Assembly (NCBI RefSeq): GCF_030253575.1 | Contig: NC_080560.1 | Span: forward strand, 32,353,501-32,417,500 | Direction of reading: 5' to 3' | Source: Rhododendron vialii | Taxonomy: Eukaryota; Streptophyta; Magnoliopsida; Ericales; Ericaceae | DNA length: 64,000 nt | In this document: piece after piece, positions 31,840 through 45,165 of the stretch | Layout: every line of letters starts with the position of its first letter | How positions within the stretch are numbered: position 1 is the first letter of the stretch | Made by a program: the position numbers and the translations under genes | Notes under the pieces: generated by a model | The model's database searches: none | The model's input: the letters and a program-made list of their open reading frames with translations, nothing else | Told to the model about the DNA's origin: nothing

Positions 31840-32008
31840 TATATTTGGTAACCTGATTTTAATAACAATCACAATATGACATAGGAATTGTAGTCACGAA
31901 AGGCCTAAATATTACATTGACAAATTAAACACAACCATTCTTCCACAGGTTTAACAAGTGTACAAGCAAATATGATTCAAATACATAAATAACACGGTTA
32001 AACATATC

Positions 32009-33417
32009 CTAGTGGCCACCCCCAGGATGAGCTAACCAATCGTTGTACATTTGGGTTGCCAAGTTATCTCTCATTTGGGTCCATTGGTTTGTACTTTCGA
32101 GGGTTCTAATGTAGTCATCAGGTGGTACATTATGTAAGTTCGCCTGCTCCCACGCTGTGTACTGAGCCTCAACGGGATCCACCTCCATTGTACGCTTAAT
32201 GAGATTGTGGAGGAGGATACAGGCTGTGACGATGCGACATTGAGTCCTAATGGGGTAGAAAGAATGAGATCTCAAAATTTCCCATCTCATCTTCAGCACT
32301 CCAAAGCATCTCTCAACGACATTTCGTGCTTTGGAGTGCTTCATGTTGAAGAACTCCTCCCTGCTCTGGGGCATGTGTCCTTGCCTCCAAATATTTATGT
32401 GGTATCGTTGACCCCTGTAAGGTGCTAATATTCCTGACCCATTAGTGTATCCGGCATCAGCGAGGTAGTAATGACCTACAAATGATATTAGTTGTGTTAC
32501 GTGAGTATGTTTACATATATGTGGAGGGATGTTCACTAATGGAAAGGTTTTCAAGTCACATACCGTGTGGAATTTTCAACCCGTGAGGCCTTATCAAGGC
32601 ATTCTCGAGCACTCTTGAGTCTGTGGCTGAGCCTTCCCAACCAGACAACGCGTATACAAATTGTAGGTTACGACTACAAGCGCCTAACACATTTGTCGCG
32701 TAGTCACCCTTCCTTGACCTATAGCGTGCCTTGTGTTCGGTTGGAGGAAGGACAGGTATGAAAGTACCGTCTAAAGCCCCTAGACAATTCTACGAGAGAC
32801 AAGAGAATTTTTATTATCATAGTTCATTTATAATCAATAAGTGCATTACTATAGCTTAACATATAACATTTATGTACCTCAAACCACTTCCACCTAGCAT
32901 CTGGTTCATTGGCAGGAATAGGCTGAGGATGATACCACAAGACATTGTGAAGGCGCAATACCGCGATCAAAATTGAGTTGAAATGCCTACTAATTGTTTC
33001 TCCCGATCTCCAAAATTGTAAAATGGTACGCCTATTCTTCGTATGGTGCGCGAGGATCCACAAAAAAATCGCAACCTTCTCTACAACGGTGACATTCCTA
33101 GACGGCTCTAGCCCATTTTGAGTAAGTAAATGGCACAACGTCATGAATGTATGCCTATTTACCCTCAATTGGTTGTGGCAAGTAGTGTCACTCTGGCGTA
33201 CCAACCGATTAAGAGCGTCTATTTGATGTTGGTAATAATTAGGATTGGCACGAAGATGAGGCTTTTCTCGATGTCTTTCGGCAATCAAGTCCGTAATTAA
33301 CAAGTAAAGTTGAAGAACGGTATTCACTACTCTCATCATACATAACACTACTAACAATGTCTTACGGTTTGCCTTCTTTCTTCGTTCACGTTTCGTTAGT
33401 CTTGCCATCTGTTTCAT
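32009..33417 (-). CDS. PIF/Harbinger DDE transposase, 410 aa, three exons
   Basis: Exons on the minus strand are 32878-33417, 32564-32789 and 32009-32475. Both introns are 88 bp with GT-AG ends, and the phases join cleanly. An N-terminal basic region ([11 protein letters not shown]) and a helix-turn-helix-like part ([18 protein letters not shown]) precede the DDE domain. The triad is visible: D187 in [13 protein letters not shown]262 in YYLADAGY and E310 in [15 protein letters not shown], with 47 residues between the last two. The length is normal for the family. It cuts and pastes the element, with the Myb/SANT-like partner next to it. No stop or frameshift is seen, so it may be active. Confidence 0.92.
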
Positions 33418-35296
33418 AATGAAATTAAAACAAAATTAAAGAGTGTTAGACCTATGATGGCCTATTATGTTCTATTACATAATAACATGTTTACAACTAG
33501 TAAGATGTTTACAAGTGTTGGTTTTGTTTCTAGCATGTTGTCTTTATGTCATAATATCATATTGACAATTTGTAGGTCAATTTAATAATAGAATTCTCAG
33601 ATACTAAAAAATTTACAACCTGTATATTACAATATTCTCCATCTTTAATTTAGAAAACATGAACCATTGATTTCGCTGAATTTAGCACAATTACCCAATA
33701 AATTATGTGTATGCACAATCATGCACCAAATCATACTCTAGGATATTGGAACTATTTTTTTTGTTCATCTAAACTGACACACCCACCAAGTAAACGAAAA
33801 AGAGGTTCTTCCCTTTTTTTCTCCTATGTACTACATAGTCTAGACCTATATCTAGTTTAGCTATTCGCTGAAACCAACTTAACAGATTCAATCCTATCAC
33901 CAAATCTATGTGATTGTGTAGTGCCAGAGTGTGAATCCCCCAATTCACTTTATGTGTTCATAACATATTCCTGTTACCTTTAGCCATCCAAAATTGCTGT
34001 GATTACCTAATCAATTGATTAGGTCATAGGAGTTGTCAAATAAGAGGGTATGACTACCTATTTTTCCTTAACATTAGTCATTTGCCTACAAAGACCCTTC
34101 AAAGTTCAAATTCATAGAAACACCTTTATAAAGTGCTACTATTAATGAAATACTATATTTGGTTCACATTAGCTCTTCGTGTCTACAACCACGGAGAAGG
34201 TTTCATGATCTAAAGTAACCCACAATAAACTCTAAAAGTGAGATTCAATAACGCTTTACATTATAGGAAATCAACAAAAAAAGGTCTCAAACCCACATGC
34301 ACCTGCGCTTTAATTCAGTAGAATATGTAGGATTTAGACACTAAACAGAACAAACCCAAGAAAATATACACACAAAGCACATTGCCCTCTCTTTTCTTAT
34401 CGATATGTATATATGTATCTATTTATATAATGATGATGATTTGCAGGGCAACTCAGATCACAAAATGAGATAAATAGGGCAACTCAGATCAGAAAATGCG
34501 ACAGATAGGGAAACTCAGATCGAATCCTGGTACCGAAATTGCAGAATTAACAAGGCAACTCATATCGCAAAATCATGGCGTATTCAGTTCAAATCACAGT
34601 TGGAAATGAAGAGAATAAGAAAAAAACCCAACCAATTTCGAGATTTTACGGCAACTCAGATCGCAACCCCAACTGTACAGCATATTAGGGCAAAATCAAC
34701 AACATAAAATTTGGAGTACAGAACGCAAAATCAGATCGCAACTTCCAATCGTTGGTGGAAACTCAGATCGCAACTCATGTAGTAGTCTGTTCGAATCGTT
34801 GGTGGAAACCCCAACTTCCAACATCAAAAACCCCCAAATCGATCACAAACCCAACCGTACAGTACATGAAAATGGAGTACAGAACCATACCTCAGTCCGT
34901 GAGGAGGAAGACGAGGGAGAGTTCAAACCGTCGGAGTACGGCGGTGGAGTCACCAGAGTAGATCGGCGACCTCCTTTCTTCTCTCTCTCTCTCTCTTTCT
35001 TCTCTTCGTTGTTCTGGTTTTCAGAAAAGAAAACAAATCATCTGAGAAATCATGGAGTAAAAACGATCGACAAGGGGGATTTGGAAGGGTAAAAACGTCC
35101 CAAAAATCCCCGGATTTGCCAACGACGGGGTCAAACCCGTTCTTCACAAATCCCCCTTCAGGGGGATTTCAAGCCGCTACAGTATTCTACTCCGGCTTCC
35201 CAAATTTTGAACCAAACACCGGATTTGAGTGAGACCTGGAGTCCAAATCCGGCCGGCTCACAAATCGCCCTTCTTCTCCGCCATCCAAACAGGCCC
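33418..35296. other. Upstream and terminal region of the Harbinger element
   Basis: No gene. It holds the transposase promoter side. Five or so copies of a GGCAACTCAGATCGCA-like motif lie between about 34,445 and 34,780. Close to the end are GGGGGATTTGGAAGGG and its inverted partner CCCCCTTCAGGGGGATTT, then the terminal repeat. A CT run lies at about 34,982-35,000. Confidence 0.55.
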
Positions 35297-36324
35297 TAGA
35301 GGGGTTAGTGGGGGTGTTAGAGTTAGTATAAGGGGGCTTAGAGGCTATTCATAGCCCTAGCCTCCAAAGCTCTGCCCCTCATGGGACTAGAACATTGGTG
35401 AGCACTGGGGAAAGAGAGATGAGTTACTAACTTCACTCGAAGTGGTTCTCGGAAGAAAATTGGTTTGTACTATTAGATAAGATATTAGAACTCATAGCAA
35501 ACATATTAAGATTTATTACGAGTTGAGGTACATGAACGTTAGTTTGGATATTCTGAGTTACAAAAACAAACTTTTGTGGGGTTAGTTCATATATAACTTT
35601 GTGTCGACTTTAATCGGGGTGTCACTAGTGGGCCTTTAGTTGTCCACGGTGTTATTGGTTCCCAATGAATTCGTCAAAGTTTGCGTAGTCTGGCTCAAAC
35701 ATACTAACCCCGTTCACGCTAGTGATTAACTTATGCACTATAACTTTTTGATTTTGTCCTTATTCAAAAAAAATTTCGCATTTGTTAGTTTTACGCTAAA
35801 CTTTTAAGTGATATGGGTTCATCTCGACGAGAGGACCGGAAAAATAAAAAATTATGACTTTTACACAAGTATTTTAGAAAATATCCAAAAAAAAAAATTC
35901 GAAAAAACTGACTTTTTGAGCTTTTCTTTTAGAAGTGAACAAACGGAAAAGTTCAAAAGAACAAAAATGTAAGAAACACATCTACGTGTACATCTACTTG
36001 TACATTTTCTCTCAGTCTCAAGTGATAGTGGAACCCTCTAAATATTGTGGATCATATCATTACTTTACTTGTAAGAGAAATATAAACACGGATGTATGCT
36101 AAGATTTGTCTCCAGCATCAAAACAAAGACGCCATCCCCCAATAATCGGACAAGATCACATTTTCCATTAATTTTCTCGCCCACCAAGCAGTGCCAAAGA
36201 AATGCAACTCCGGGAATCAAATCCTCTATACTGTAATTCAAAAAGTCTAGGGACACCACAGTCCAAACGTAACGCCAAATACAACATCTCACGTATATGT
36301 AGGGGTCAATATAATCTCCAACCA
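35297..36324. other. Spacer between the Harbinger element and MITE pair
   Basis: No gene. About 35,730-35,900 contains a piece related to the ATTAAAAAGT MITE family (CATCTCGACGAGAGGACCGG). Nothing else recognised. Confidence 0.45.
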
Positions 36325-36990
36325 TGACTTTATATTGGAGATGTCAAACGTTTTTTGAAAGCTGACGTGGCATTTTGGCATCTCCAATTTGACATCAAAG
36401 TCTTTCTTTTCAACCCTTATGCCAAATTCTATTTATTTGACATTAAGTTATCACTCTTCAACCCTTAATGTCAATCCAAACAGTCATTTTTTGAAATTTG
36501 GCATGGAGGAGGGTGGTTGTCAAAATTGACAAGTTTGTCATTCCCTTCAAAGCCACGTAGATTTTGGCATCAAAGAAGGCTGTTAGGTTGGATTGAATTC
36601 TGGTGTCAATTGTTACCGTTAACATGTCCACGTATGGGAGATGCTCCAACCTTTGACATCAAATTGGAGATGTCAATTTTTTTTGAAGGCTGATGTGGTA
36701 TTTTGGCATCTTCAATTTGACATCAAAACCTCCTCTCCAACTCTTATGTCAAATTCTATTTATTTGACATCAAATTATCCCTCTCCAACCCTTATGTCAA
36801 AATACAAATGGTCATTTTTTAAAATTTGGCATGGACGGGGGAGGTTGTCAAAGTTGGCATGAGAAGGCTTACCTTCAAATCCACGTAGGAATTGGCATCA
36901 AAGAAGGCTGTTGGATTGGATTGAATTTTGGTGTCAATTGTTACCGTTAACATGTCTATGTAAGAATTAACATCTCTCATCGGAGATGCT
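36325..36990. mobile_element. Two MITE copies in tandem upstream of the UNC93-like gene
   Basis: About 36,325-36,640 and 36,645-36,990 are direct copies of one ~320-bp unit. Each begins near TTGGAGATGTCAA, contains GTCAAATTCTATTTATTTGACAT and ends near AACATGTC with ATGGGAGATGCTC or ATCGGAGATGCTC. The same family occurs once, reversed, at about 7,430-7,780. Internal inverted pieces are present. No coding. Confidence 0.65.
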
Positions 36991-37350
36991 CTAAGATATT
37001 GTGTTTTACTAATTGTTGGGTATATAGCATAATTGATGATGTTGTGTTTTACTAATTGTTGGGTATACAGCATAATTGATACTGTATCCTTCGTGTGCTA
37101 GCACATTTTCGGCTATTGGATCGCATAAAAATTTGAAGAAAAAAAAAACCCAACACGTACTATTGGGTTACGACCAACCTTATTCATTTTGGAATCTCAA
37201 AATCTCGGGACACGATTTTCAACAAGTTTTATCTATCAATCTCTTCGATCTTGCTCTAAAAAACTTCGCTCAAAACCAAATGTGATCCATTTTTGGGCCT
37301 GGAGGATCTCGCGTGAACTCCCCGGTTCCTCCTCTTTCTCTCTCTTCGCC

Positions 37351-37351
<1 letters not shown>

Positions 37352-37381
<30 letters not shown>
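37352..37381. repeat. (TC)15 in the 5' leader of the UNC93-like gene
   Basis: A perfect TC run about 150 bases before the start codon, probably in the 5' untranslated region. CT-rich leaders are common in plant promoters. Confidence 0.85.
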
Positions 37382-37384
<3 letters not shown>

Positions 37385-37528
37385 CCTTCAGATTCTCCAA
37401 TGAATTTAAATTCTCTTTCTTGTCTCCATTCCAAAAACTCTCCCAAGCACTCTCAAATACTCCACCTCCGTTTTCTAGGGTTTTGTGCATAAAATACATT
37501 CGTATACACATCAAATTGAGTAGTTGAT

Positions 37529-40500
37529 ATGGATGAAGAGGCACCACTCCTTGCCGAAACAACAGATTCGAAAACCCCAGCGAAGAACCACACGAGAGAC
37601 GTGCATATTCTGAGCTCGGCCTTTTTGTTGATTTTCTTGGCTTATAGTGCCGCTCAGAACTTGGAGAGCACAATTAACACTGTGAGTTCTGTTTTTTCCG
37701 ATTCAGAGAATTTTCGACGTTAGTCTTGGGATTTGTTTGGATGGGGATGGATTCAAATGAAGAGAGTTGACATTCGTACTCGGTGAGAAGCCGAAAAATA
37801 GCTTACATAGGAGTTTGTAGATTGCCCTTTTGATTGAGGGATTTGATAAGAAAATAAAGAAAGGATTAGAGTTTCTTGCTAAATCACTCATTGGGATTGA
37901 GTACTTCGGTGGGAAATGGAGAGAAAAGTACAAAAATGATAATTTTTTGGATTGGCTTATTCCCCTTTCTCACCAAAATGGTGAGATTTCGTGAGTAATG
38001 TTTGTAGTTATATTACGATCCCAACTAAGCACCTCTGTTCTAGCTCTAATCCTTACATCACTCCAGTTTTACAAGTCACATATAGCTTTTACTATATTTT
38101 TTAGTTAAATTGAACATAAAATTCTTTCATTTGAAATTTGAATCTATCCAAATGGAGCCTTATTGATTTCGGGATCAAATCTTGATTTGACTTTGTTCGA
38201 ATACAGCTGCTTATTTGGTTTTCATTTGAATTGAATATCCTGTTTCAGGAGGAAGATTTAGGCACAATTTCGCTTGGAATTTTGTATTCGTCATTTACGG
38301 TTTTCTCTTTGGTTGCTTCATTGGTGGTCCGATATCTGGGATCGAAAAATGCTCTTGTTCTTGGTACCACTGGGTATTGGCTGTTCATAGCAGCGAATTT
38401 GAAGCCAACATGGTAATTAGTTTCTCGCAATTGATAGATTGTCTAACTTAGTTCAGGACATTCATGGGTCTAGACTTTCTATGACTGATATTAGTAGTCA
38501 TGTTGTGTGTTTCAGCTTAAGCGCTTCAACTTATTATAGCTTTCAGCCTTTTACTATCTCGGAAGCTGTTTGACATGAATTTTTTCGTTTGGCTTATCCT
38601 TCAAAAACAACCTAAAAAGATAATTTTTTATGCTTTGACTTCTTCAGGATGAAGATTAGGTTATGTGTTCAAAGTTGGGCATGGGCAATTGGGGGCATTT
38701 ACACTTATTTGTGTTCAAATAATAATAGATACTATTATATTAATAAAAAGTTAGAAGATAAGTTTGTAATTGTTAATATGTAACACCATATATTCCTTAA
38801 ATTGGATTAATCGTTAAATCATCACTAAAGTATTTCAACCAAAAGCATTACATCATTTGTGTCTACGTAATTGATAAACTATCATCCATCATACAAAAAA
38901 TAAGACTTTCCTAAGGTTTAATTAGATTCTACTATGTCGATGAACACCCCTGACTTGTTTTGCGAGTGTTTCTAGAGAGTCGGAGCATTTTTTAGAGTGT
39001 CCCCATAGAATCCAAACAACAAACATTGAGAAAAATAGGACACTGTGGATTTGAGTGTTGGACGCGTGTTCGGACAGTGTTGGTGTCCAACAAGTGTTTG
39101 ACAGTACTTGACCTTCTACGAAGTGTCTGTGCTACATATATACAAACTGGAGGTTCCTGTTTCTGCACAAGGAACCAGTACTAAAGTGCCTTCACTGCCT
39201 TGCATGCCTGGTGTTTTTAAAAAAATTTCCGTTGGATGGCTAACCTCTGATGAAGTGATTGATCAGTACTTAGAGTAGACTTTGGATGGTTTAGTGTGAG
39301 GAGACTTTCGCTATTTGCCCAAGGCAATTGCTCTCTGACTTGAACTCCATACGTACTAGTACTTGTCAGCTTCAAACTTGTCATTGCTATAGACAATGCT
39401 CTGACACACTATAGACGAATATGGACAGGGGAAACTCTAGTCCTTTAGTTCAAACATTCTTGGAGAGCTTTATTTTGATCAAAAAAGAGGAGATGAAAAA
39501 AAGTAGAGGAAGAAAGTTGTGTCAGTACTTATATTTTGTTCATCAAGCTGATGAATTTGCACCTACTACAAAATTGAATGCTTCTTGATTCAGGTACACA
39601 ATGGTTCCAGCTTCTTTATACCTGGGATTTGCTGCTTCAATAATTTGGGTTGCAGAGGTACAAGTTCATCTTTTAATTTGGTTCATCTATCCTGTGACTC
39701 CTGTCCTTGAAGTAATAAACTTTCATTCTACCCTAACCTTATTCTGGACTGTCAGGGGACATATATTACTTCCACTGCACGCAGTCATGCACATGATTGC
39801 AACCTGCATGAAGGAACTGTGATTGGTAAATTTAATGGAGAATTCTGGGGAATGTTTGCCAGTACTCAGGTGAAGCATTTTAGCTTTTCATGGAAATTTC
39901 ATCCCAGCTATTCTAATAAGAAATTTTTTCATCTTCTTGTGGTTTCATTTTGGTGGTATGGTACTATGGGTGGTTTTAGTCTGTCCTCTAATAATCTCCA
40001 TTTCGTGTTGAAATTTGCAGTTAATTGGAAATCTTCTCTCTCTTGCTCTGTTGAGTGGTGGGACGGTACGTGCATGCTTATAATTCCATGCTTTGGCAAT
40101 GAATGTCTTATTATCAATTTCAGTGAAGATTTGATAGTTAAATGGACGTGGTTTTTTTGAAGTATTCATTGCTAGTGCAACTGTTAAACCAATTTATCCT
40201 AAGAAAACCTGGGTCTTGTGGAAGCATCGGGTTAATCAACAAACATGACAGGAAATAATAACTTGAACTGAACCAGCTGATGATGGGTTTTTCCTGCTTG
40301 GTCTCCTGGGATGTTCTTTATGGGAGGATTCCTGTGATACCAAAGTTGTATATTGCCATAATAAGGAAACTTTAACACTATTGCACAGATAGTTTGCCAG
40401 TTTTGCATTTATGCAGCCCCAACCCCAAGCATAAGATTTTTTGACGGTGTCATATCATTGTCTTGCGATTTGGTTGTGGAAGTTACAAGCCTTTGTAAAT

Positions 40501-42949
40501 TCTACCACAGGGTCAGGATCTGCAATTTCATGTTTCTCGCAAAACACTTGCAGATTTATTTATTTTTGGTTAACTCAATAAACTTGCGTTATTGATTTGG
40601 CATTCTTTCACATCATGGCAGGGCGGAAGTACCAGTGGCACAACTTTACTATTCATTGTGTTCCTTTGTAGTATGACCTTAGGTACCGTACTTATGTGCT
40701 TCTTACAGAAGCGGGACGGTAAAGGAGAGGAGAGTTTACCAGATTCTTCAGTCAGTTTCTACTCTTCAATCATTTCTCTATCAAAATCTGTCATCACTCC
40801 ATTGTGCGACTTGCGAATGCTTTTAATTATCCCCCTCATTGCATATTCAGGCTTACAACAAGCTTTTGTATGGTAATCCCTGAGTTAACTTGTGACGTGG
40901 TGCTTTATTATTGACATTTTGTTATTTAAGACATGCATTTAGTACATCGTTTCTCTTTCTTAATGACTTCTTTTCATCATGGATTGTTTTACTATTTTAG
41001 GGCTGAATTCACCAAGGACATTGTGGAACCTGCACTTGGTGTGTCTGGTGTAGCTGGTGCTATGGTAGTGTATGGAGCTTTTGATGCAATAGTAAGTATG
41101 GGAATATAGATATGAGTTGCTATATGTGATCCTGTAAATGAATTATTTCAAGCCGACAATAGTTTTTTTTCATTTTGTTTTGATGTGCATTTTTTGACAA
41201 GGCATGTTTTCTTTATCTTTTTCATCTTGTTGATTTGAAGAAACAAAATAAAATTATGAGTGAACGAATTTCATTTTCATTAAACTTTATTTTATGACGA
41301 AAAAGCACAAAGTATTCTATGTGGAAAAAGAACAAACGAAAGTGTGACTTACTCCATGTTTTCTTTTTGGAGTTGCACTTTGCACGAAACAATCTTCTTT
41401 ATGCCCTGGTGGTACTTTGGATTTATGAATATTGTTGGATGAAAGATATATTGTCTTTTTTCCAAGATCATTTCCCCCATGGCCTGCATATTTTGAATTT
41501 TCGGCAGGCTTTACCCCCAGTATATACCTATCTTCTTTAGGCTCATACGTTTTAAGTCTTGTTGAGGAAAATGCACGGTTTTGATATAATATTGGAGATG
41601 CAATCTTATATCCCAAGCTTTGTGGACATTAGAACCTTGAGAAGACCATCTTTGTTGTCAAATTTGTGTTTTTCTTTTCAGTGTTCATTGACGGTGGGTC
41701 GACTTACCTCTGGTCTCAAGTCAGTCACTCTAATAGTTTCTGCAGGAGCCTTTATTCAGTTTATTGTATTCCTCTGGATTCTGCTGAAGTATTGGTTAGT
41801 GCTCTTGTCAACACCAATTTTTCTCAAGTAATTAGAACCTCCAGTGTTGAATTGAAATACCTGTTTGGAGCTCTTATAACCATGTCAGTTCTTTCCTTGT
41901 GCTATTATGCAGTTTGACTAGTGAAGGACTTGGCACCGTATACCTTTTTCTCATTGCAGCCGCATTGGGCATCGGCGATGGAGTTCTCAATACACAGCTT
42001 AGTGCTTTGCTTGGGATGCTCTTTAAGCACGATACGGTAGTGACTTTTTCTATTGGTTTATAGTAAGCTTTTGTTAGAGGAACTTTTTCCAAGCATCTCC
42101 AAAACGTGAAAGCCCGCATTCTAGTTACACAAGTTATGTTAGTTGCATTTTACCAGATACTTGTTACTTCTTTTGTTCTTTTACATTTGTCAAATTTCAT
42201 AAGCTATTCAAGATATATCTTGCACGTGTGCGTGCACACCCCCTTCTATATTTTTGTTTTGTTGCATTAGTGAACCAGAATCTTCTTAACTAAAAAATAC
42301 AAAAAGAAAAGGAAATCTGAAACACTAGTTGCAATATATGCCTAGGGTCTTATCAAAGGGTTTCATTATTCGTCTTGATGAAGAAAGTGGGGAATTATCC
42401 GCAAGGGAACACACTGGCTAAATGTTTTTTTTTTCTTTTCTATAAACTCTAAAACACTACTTGAAAGCCTATGTCAAATGACCAAGGGCCATGATTTGAT
42501 CTCTTCCGCTTGGGTTTATTCTACTGATGGTTTGTAGCCCTCCTAATGTAAGCAATAAGTTTATCGATCTTTGAGCAACCCACTATCTGAGAAGACTCTT
42601 AACGAATGGGAGCATCAATAATTTTTGTTATTAGTGATTCATCCCTAATGAGGATATTTTAAGTGATCTTCATTATTTCATTGTGTGACGTTCTTGCATC
42701 TGAATTCCTGATGACACTGATAAAATCTCTAACATCAAGAGCAAATTTTTGCTACAGGAAGGAGCATTTGCTCAGCTCAAGGTTTGGCAAAGTGCTTCAA
42801 TAGCCGTTGTGTTTTTCATGAGCCCATACATTTCGTTGCTGGTGATGTTAGTGGTTATGGTTGCTGCAGTATGCATCGCTGTGGTTGGGTTCCTGTTTCT
42901 TACCCTTCAGGTAGAGAGAGCATTTTCCTCTCATGATGCCGATATTTAG
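37529..42949 (+). CDS. UNC93-like 3: UNC93-like protein 3 (MFS-fold membrane protein), 436 aa, ten exons
   Basis: Exons: 37529-37681, 38249-38412, 39594-39657, 39756-39869, 40021-40065, 40622-40872, 41001-41091, 41682-41794, 41913-42036, 42758-42949; all introns GT-AG and phases agree. The 436-aa product aligns along its length with Arabidopsis At3g09470 as I recall it: RDVHILSSAFLLIFLAYSAAQ at the start, then LGTISLGILY, KNALVLGTTGYWLF, FNGEFWGMFAS, SGLQQAFVWAEFTK, LGIGDGVLNTQLSALL and EGAFAQLKVWQSASIA. It is polytopic, with about 11-12 hydrophobic segments. Animal UNC-93 modulates a potassium channel; an Arabidopsis UNC93 homologue has been linked to potassium balance and ABA response. Transport activity is not proven. 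A Ser-Phe-Tyr-Ser loop in exon 6 is longer than I recall in Arabidopsis. The start follows a (TC)15 leader. Confidence 0.93.
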
Positions 42950-44470
42950 TGACCGAAAATGTAATGAACTTTTGTCTCTAAAAGAAAGAACTTTGTCCAG
43001 GTCTTGTGCTTTCAGAATTGGTTGAATTGTTGGGCATAAAGATCGTTTCCCAAGTTTCTCTCTCTTTCAATGTTTTTTGTTTTTTTTCCAAATAAATTTG
43101 TTTTTTTCAAGGGGTGATGGGATACAATAACCAAAATGCTACACGATCTTTATGCTTGTCCTGGGCTTCATTGGAGTTCTATCTTATTGCACTTGTGGAG
43201 AAATGTTGTATTCTGTTTTGGATTCTTCCCCAACTGTCTGTGACATGGAACTGATTTTGGTTCCATGGTTATTTGGGGTTTTAGTTGTGTTTTTTTTTTA
43301 ATTTGGTTGATCGCTTATTTGCCTGTTCACTAGCACAATACTCTATTAAAGGCTATTGTCCTTATTCAAAAAAACAAAAAAAGTGGAGAAAATTCTATGG
43401 CTAAAAAGTTTCGCTACAAAATCTTCCCTTCAAGTTGATCATTCTTATCTTTATAATACCAAGTATGGCGCAGATGGGAGATAGAAGAAACGTCGTCGGT
43501 GGATGATGTTGGTACCATTATCATGCGGTTGGATAGATTATCAAATTCTTCATTATTGTGTTGTGTTGTCACTCTGTGAATAAAAGGTGGACAATCTCTA
43601 GCTATTCTCCAATGGGCCCTTGATCATCAAATCCTTCATTATTGTGTTTTGTTGTCACTCTGTGTGCAAAATCTGGACAAAGGATTCTCATTCCCCCCAA
43701 ACACCCCATTTGCATGCAAGGACTAAGGAGGACTGCAAGCTATGAATACTTTTTACATTTACGAGATTCTTCGTCCTCCACCCTTTTAACATTCACGAGA
43801 AGACTACCCCTTTTAGCATCTGTATAACTGTGGAAAACATAAATAAATAAATAAAACCTCAACAAGGTCTTGAACCTCAAAACACCAAGGGTCTTAATCA
43901 TCAAAATGGATCCCGAAAGGCTTGGTATTCATCCAGTTCCTTTAATAGAGTTGTGCTATTGTTCAAGTTTGTGATTGACACAGACTCACTTATTTTTTCA
44001 AAGAAAAGAGTAGATTATTCATTTTATAGAAATCTAGTTTTATGGTAGAGCTTTGGTTCAATATTCAATCAAGAGAAATATATCTTCTTCTTCTTTTGAA
44101 CTAAAGAGAAAAAAACTAGGGAAATATATCTTGACAGTGGATTTTGATATCTAGTCAGTGTTACTCGTCCACTACTGAAACAACGTAGTTTTACTCCTCC
44201 ATTATAAATGAAGTAGTTTTACTCCACCAAAACATAAGCTTAACAGCAGCACCAAACAAACAAAGAAAGAAAAAAGAAAAGAAAAAGGAACTCCAACCAT
44301 TCAGGTTTTGTCACGAGACTTTTATATACGTACCTCATCTTCTACATAGTACATGATATTCACGAGACTTTTGCCTTTGACCGTACCTCATATTCTATAG
44401 TAATACATTTACGAGAGCATTTTTATACAGAGTGATGCATAATTTCTATAGTCCATTCATGAGACTTTTG
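42950..44470. other. Spacer downstream of the UNC93-like gene
   Basis: No gene. The 3' untranslated region runs to about 43,350. From 43,740 onward scattered copies of a short ACATTCACGAGA or CATTTACGAGA motif begin, forming part of the repeat-rich tract that continues to 46,360. Confidence 0.5.
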
Positions 44471-44474
44471 TAGC

Positions 44475-44875
44475 AATAAAGCTAAGGGGACCGACCACTC
44501 CCATACTGATAGGGTATCAATGGGCACCAGGAGCCCACTCTATGTCCCGCATGGATAACCCAGCCGTTCAATGATTTAAAAAAATAAACCCAAGTGGGCC
44601 CGTAAACAATCAGCAGTCAATTTGATGTCTAAGTGCTCGATCTAATCTTCAATTTTGTCATTTAGATTTCAGGATTCAAAGTCTGAATGAAAAAAAAAAT
44701 GAAAAATTGGATCGAGAACCTATTCATATTGGATTGAGCTGATTTTTCATAGACCCACTCATTTTTCTTTTTGAACTATTGAACGGCTTAAATCATCTGT
44801 GTGGGATCCGGAGTTGGCCCCGCATGCCCGTCGGTATCCCATCATTATGCTATTGGTTGGTACCAATAGCAGAGT
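44475..44875. mobile_element. Foldback MITE, about 400 bp
   Basis: GGGTATCAATGGGCACC on the left faces GCATGCCCGTCGGTATCCC on the right; further in, AGCCGTTCAATGATTT faces AACTATTGAACGGCTT, and the inverted pairing continues. A second member lies at about 57,248-57,630. It sits within ACATTCATGAGAG-type repeats. Confidence 0.6.
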
Positions 44876-45019
44876 TCAAAACTACCTCATCTTCTATACT
44901 ACATTCATGAGAGTACTTTTATACAAAAAGATGCTACCCGTATAGATGTAGCAACACAGACCCAGCATACAGATGGTTTGGACGGGTTCCCAAAAAATGA
45001 TTGGAGTCGCTCATCTTTT

Positions 45020-45165
45020 TTAAAGTACTTTATTTAGAATCCCTATAAAAATAAGTTTATTTGGATACTGATAAGAGCATTTAAGTTTATTTGGATGTAA
45101 CTTAAACGCTCTTTCCGGTATCCGATAAAACTTATTTTTTACTGGAACCCTAAACAAAATTTATA
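45020..45165. repeat. Short foldback sequence
   Basis: AAAATAAGTTTATTTGGATACTGATAAGAGC is imperfectly inverted as GCTCTTTCCGGTATCCGATAAAACTTATTTTT. Probably a small MITE; ends not defined. Confidence 0.45.

Larger units (their letters stand above)
26891..35296 (-). mobile_element. PIF/Harbinger DNA transposon, 8.4 kb, probably autonomous
   Basis: Boundaries: GGCCTGTTTGGATG at 26892 and CATCCAAACAGGCC ending at 35295 are a perfect inverted repeat (one more terminal base each side mismatches), flanked by TAG at 26888-26890 and 35297-35299, the 3-bp duplication size of PIF/Harbinger. Inside, on the minus strand, are the DDE transposase and its Myb/SANT-like partner, the two proteins such elements need. 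It also carries a + strand Myb/SANT-like gene, an RNase H1 N-terminal-domain ORF and a minisatellite. Subterminal motifs such as GGGGGATTTGGAAGG occur near both ends (about 27,046 and 35,074). Plant Harbinger elements are commonly 3-6 kb, so 8.4 kb is large. The intact reading frames suggest recent activity. Confidence 0.85.

Noticed and set aside
36065-36325. 86-aa minus-strand ORF before the MITE dimer
   Set aside because: No domain and no supporting start context or splice signals seen.
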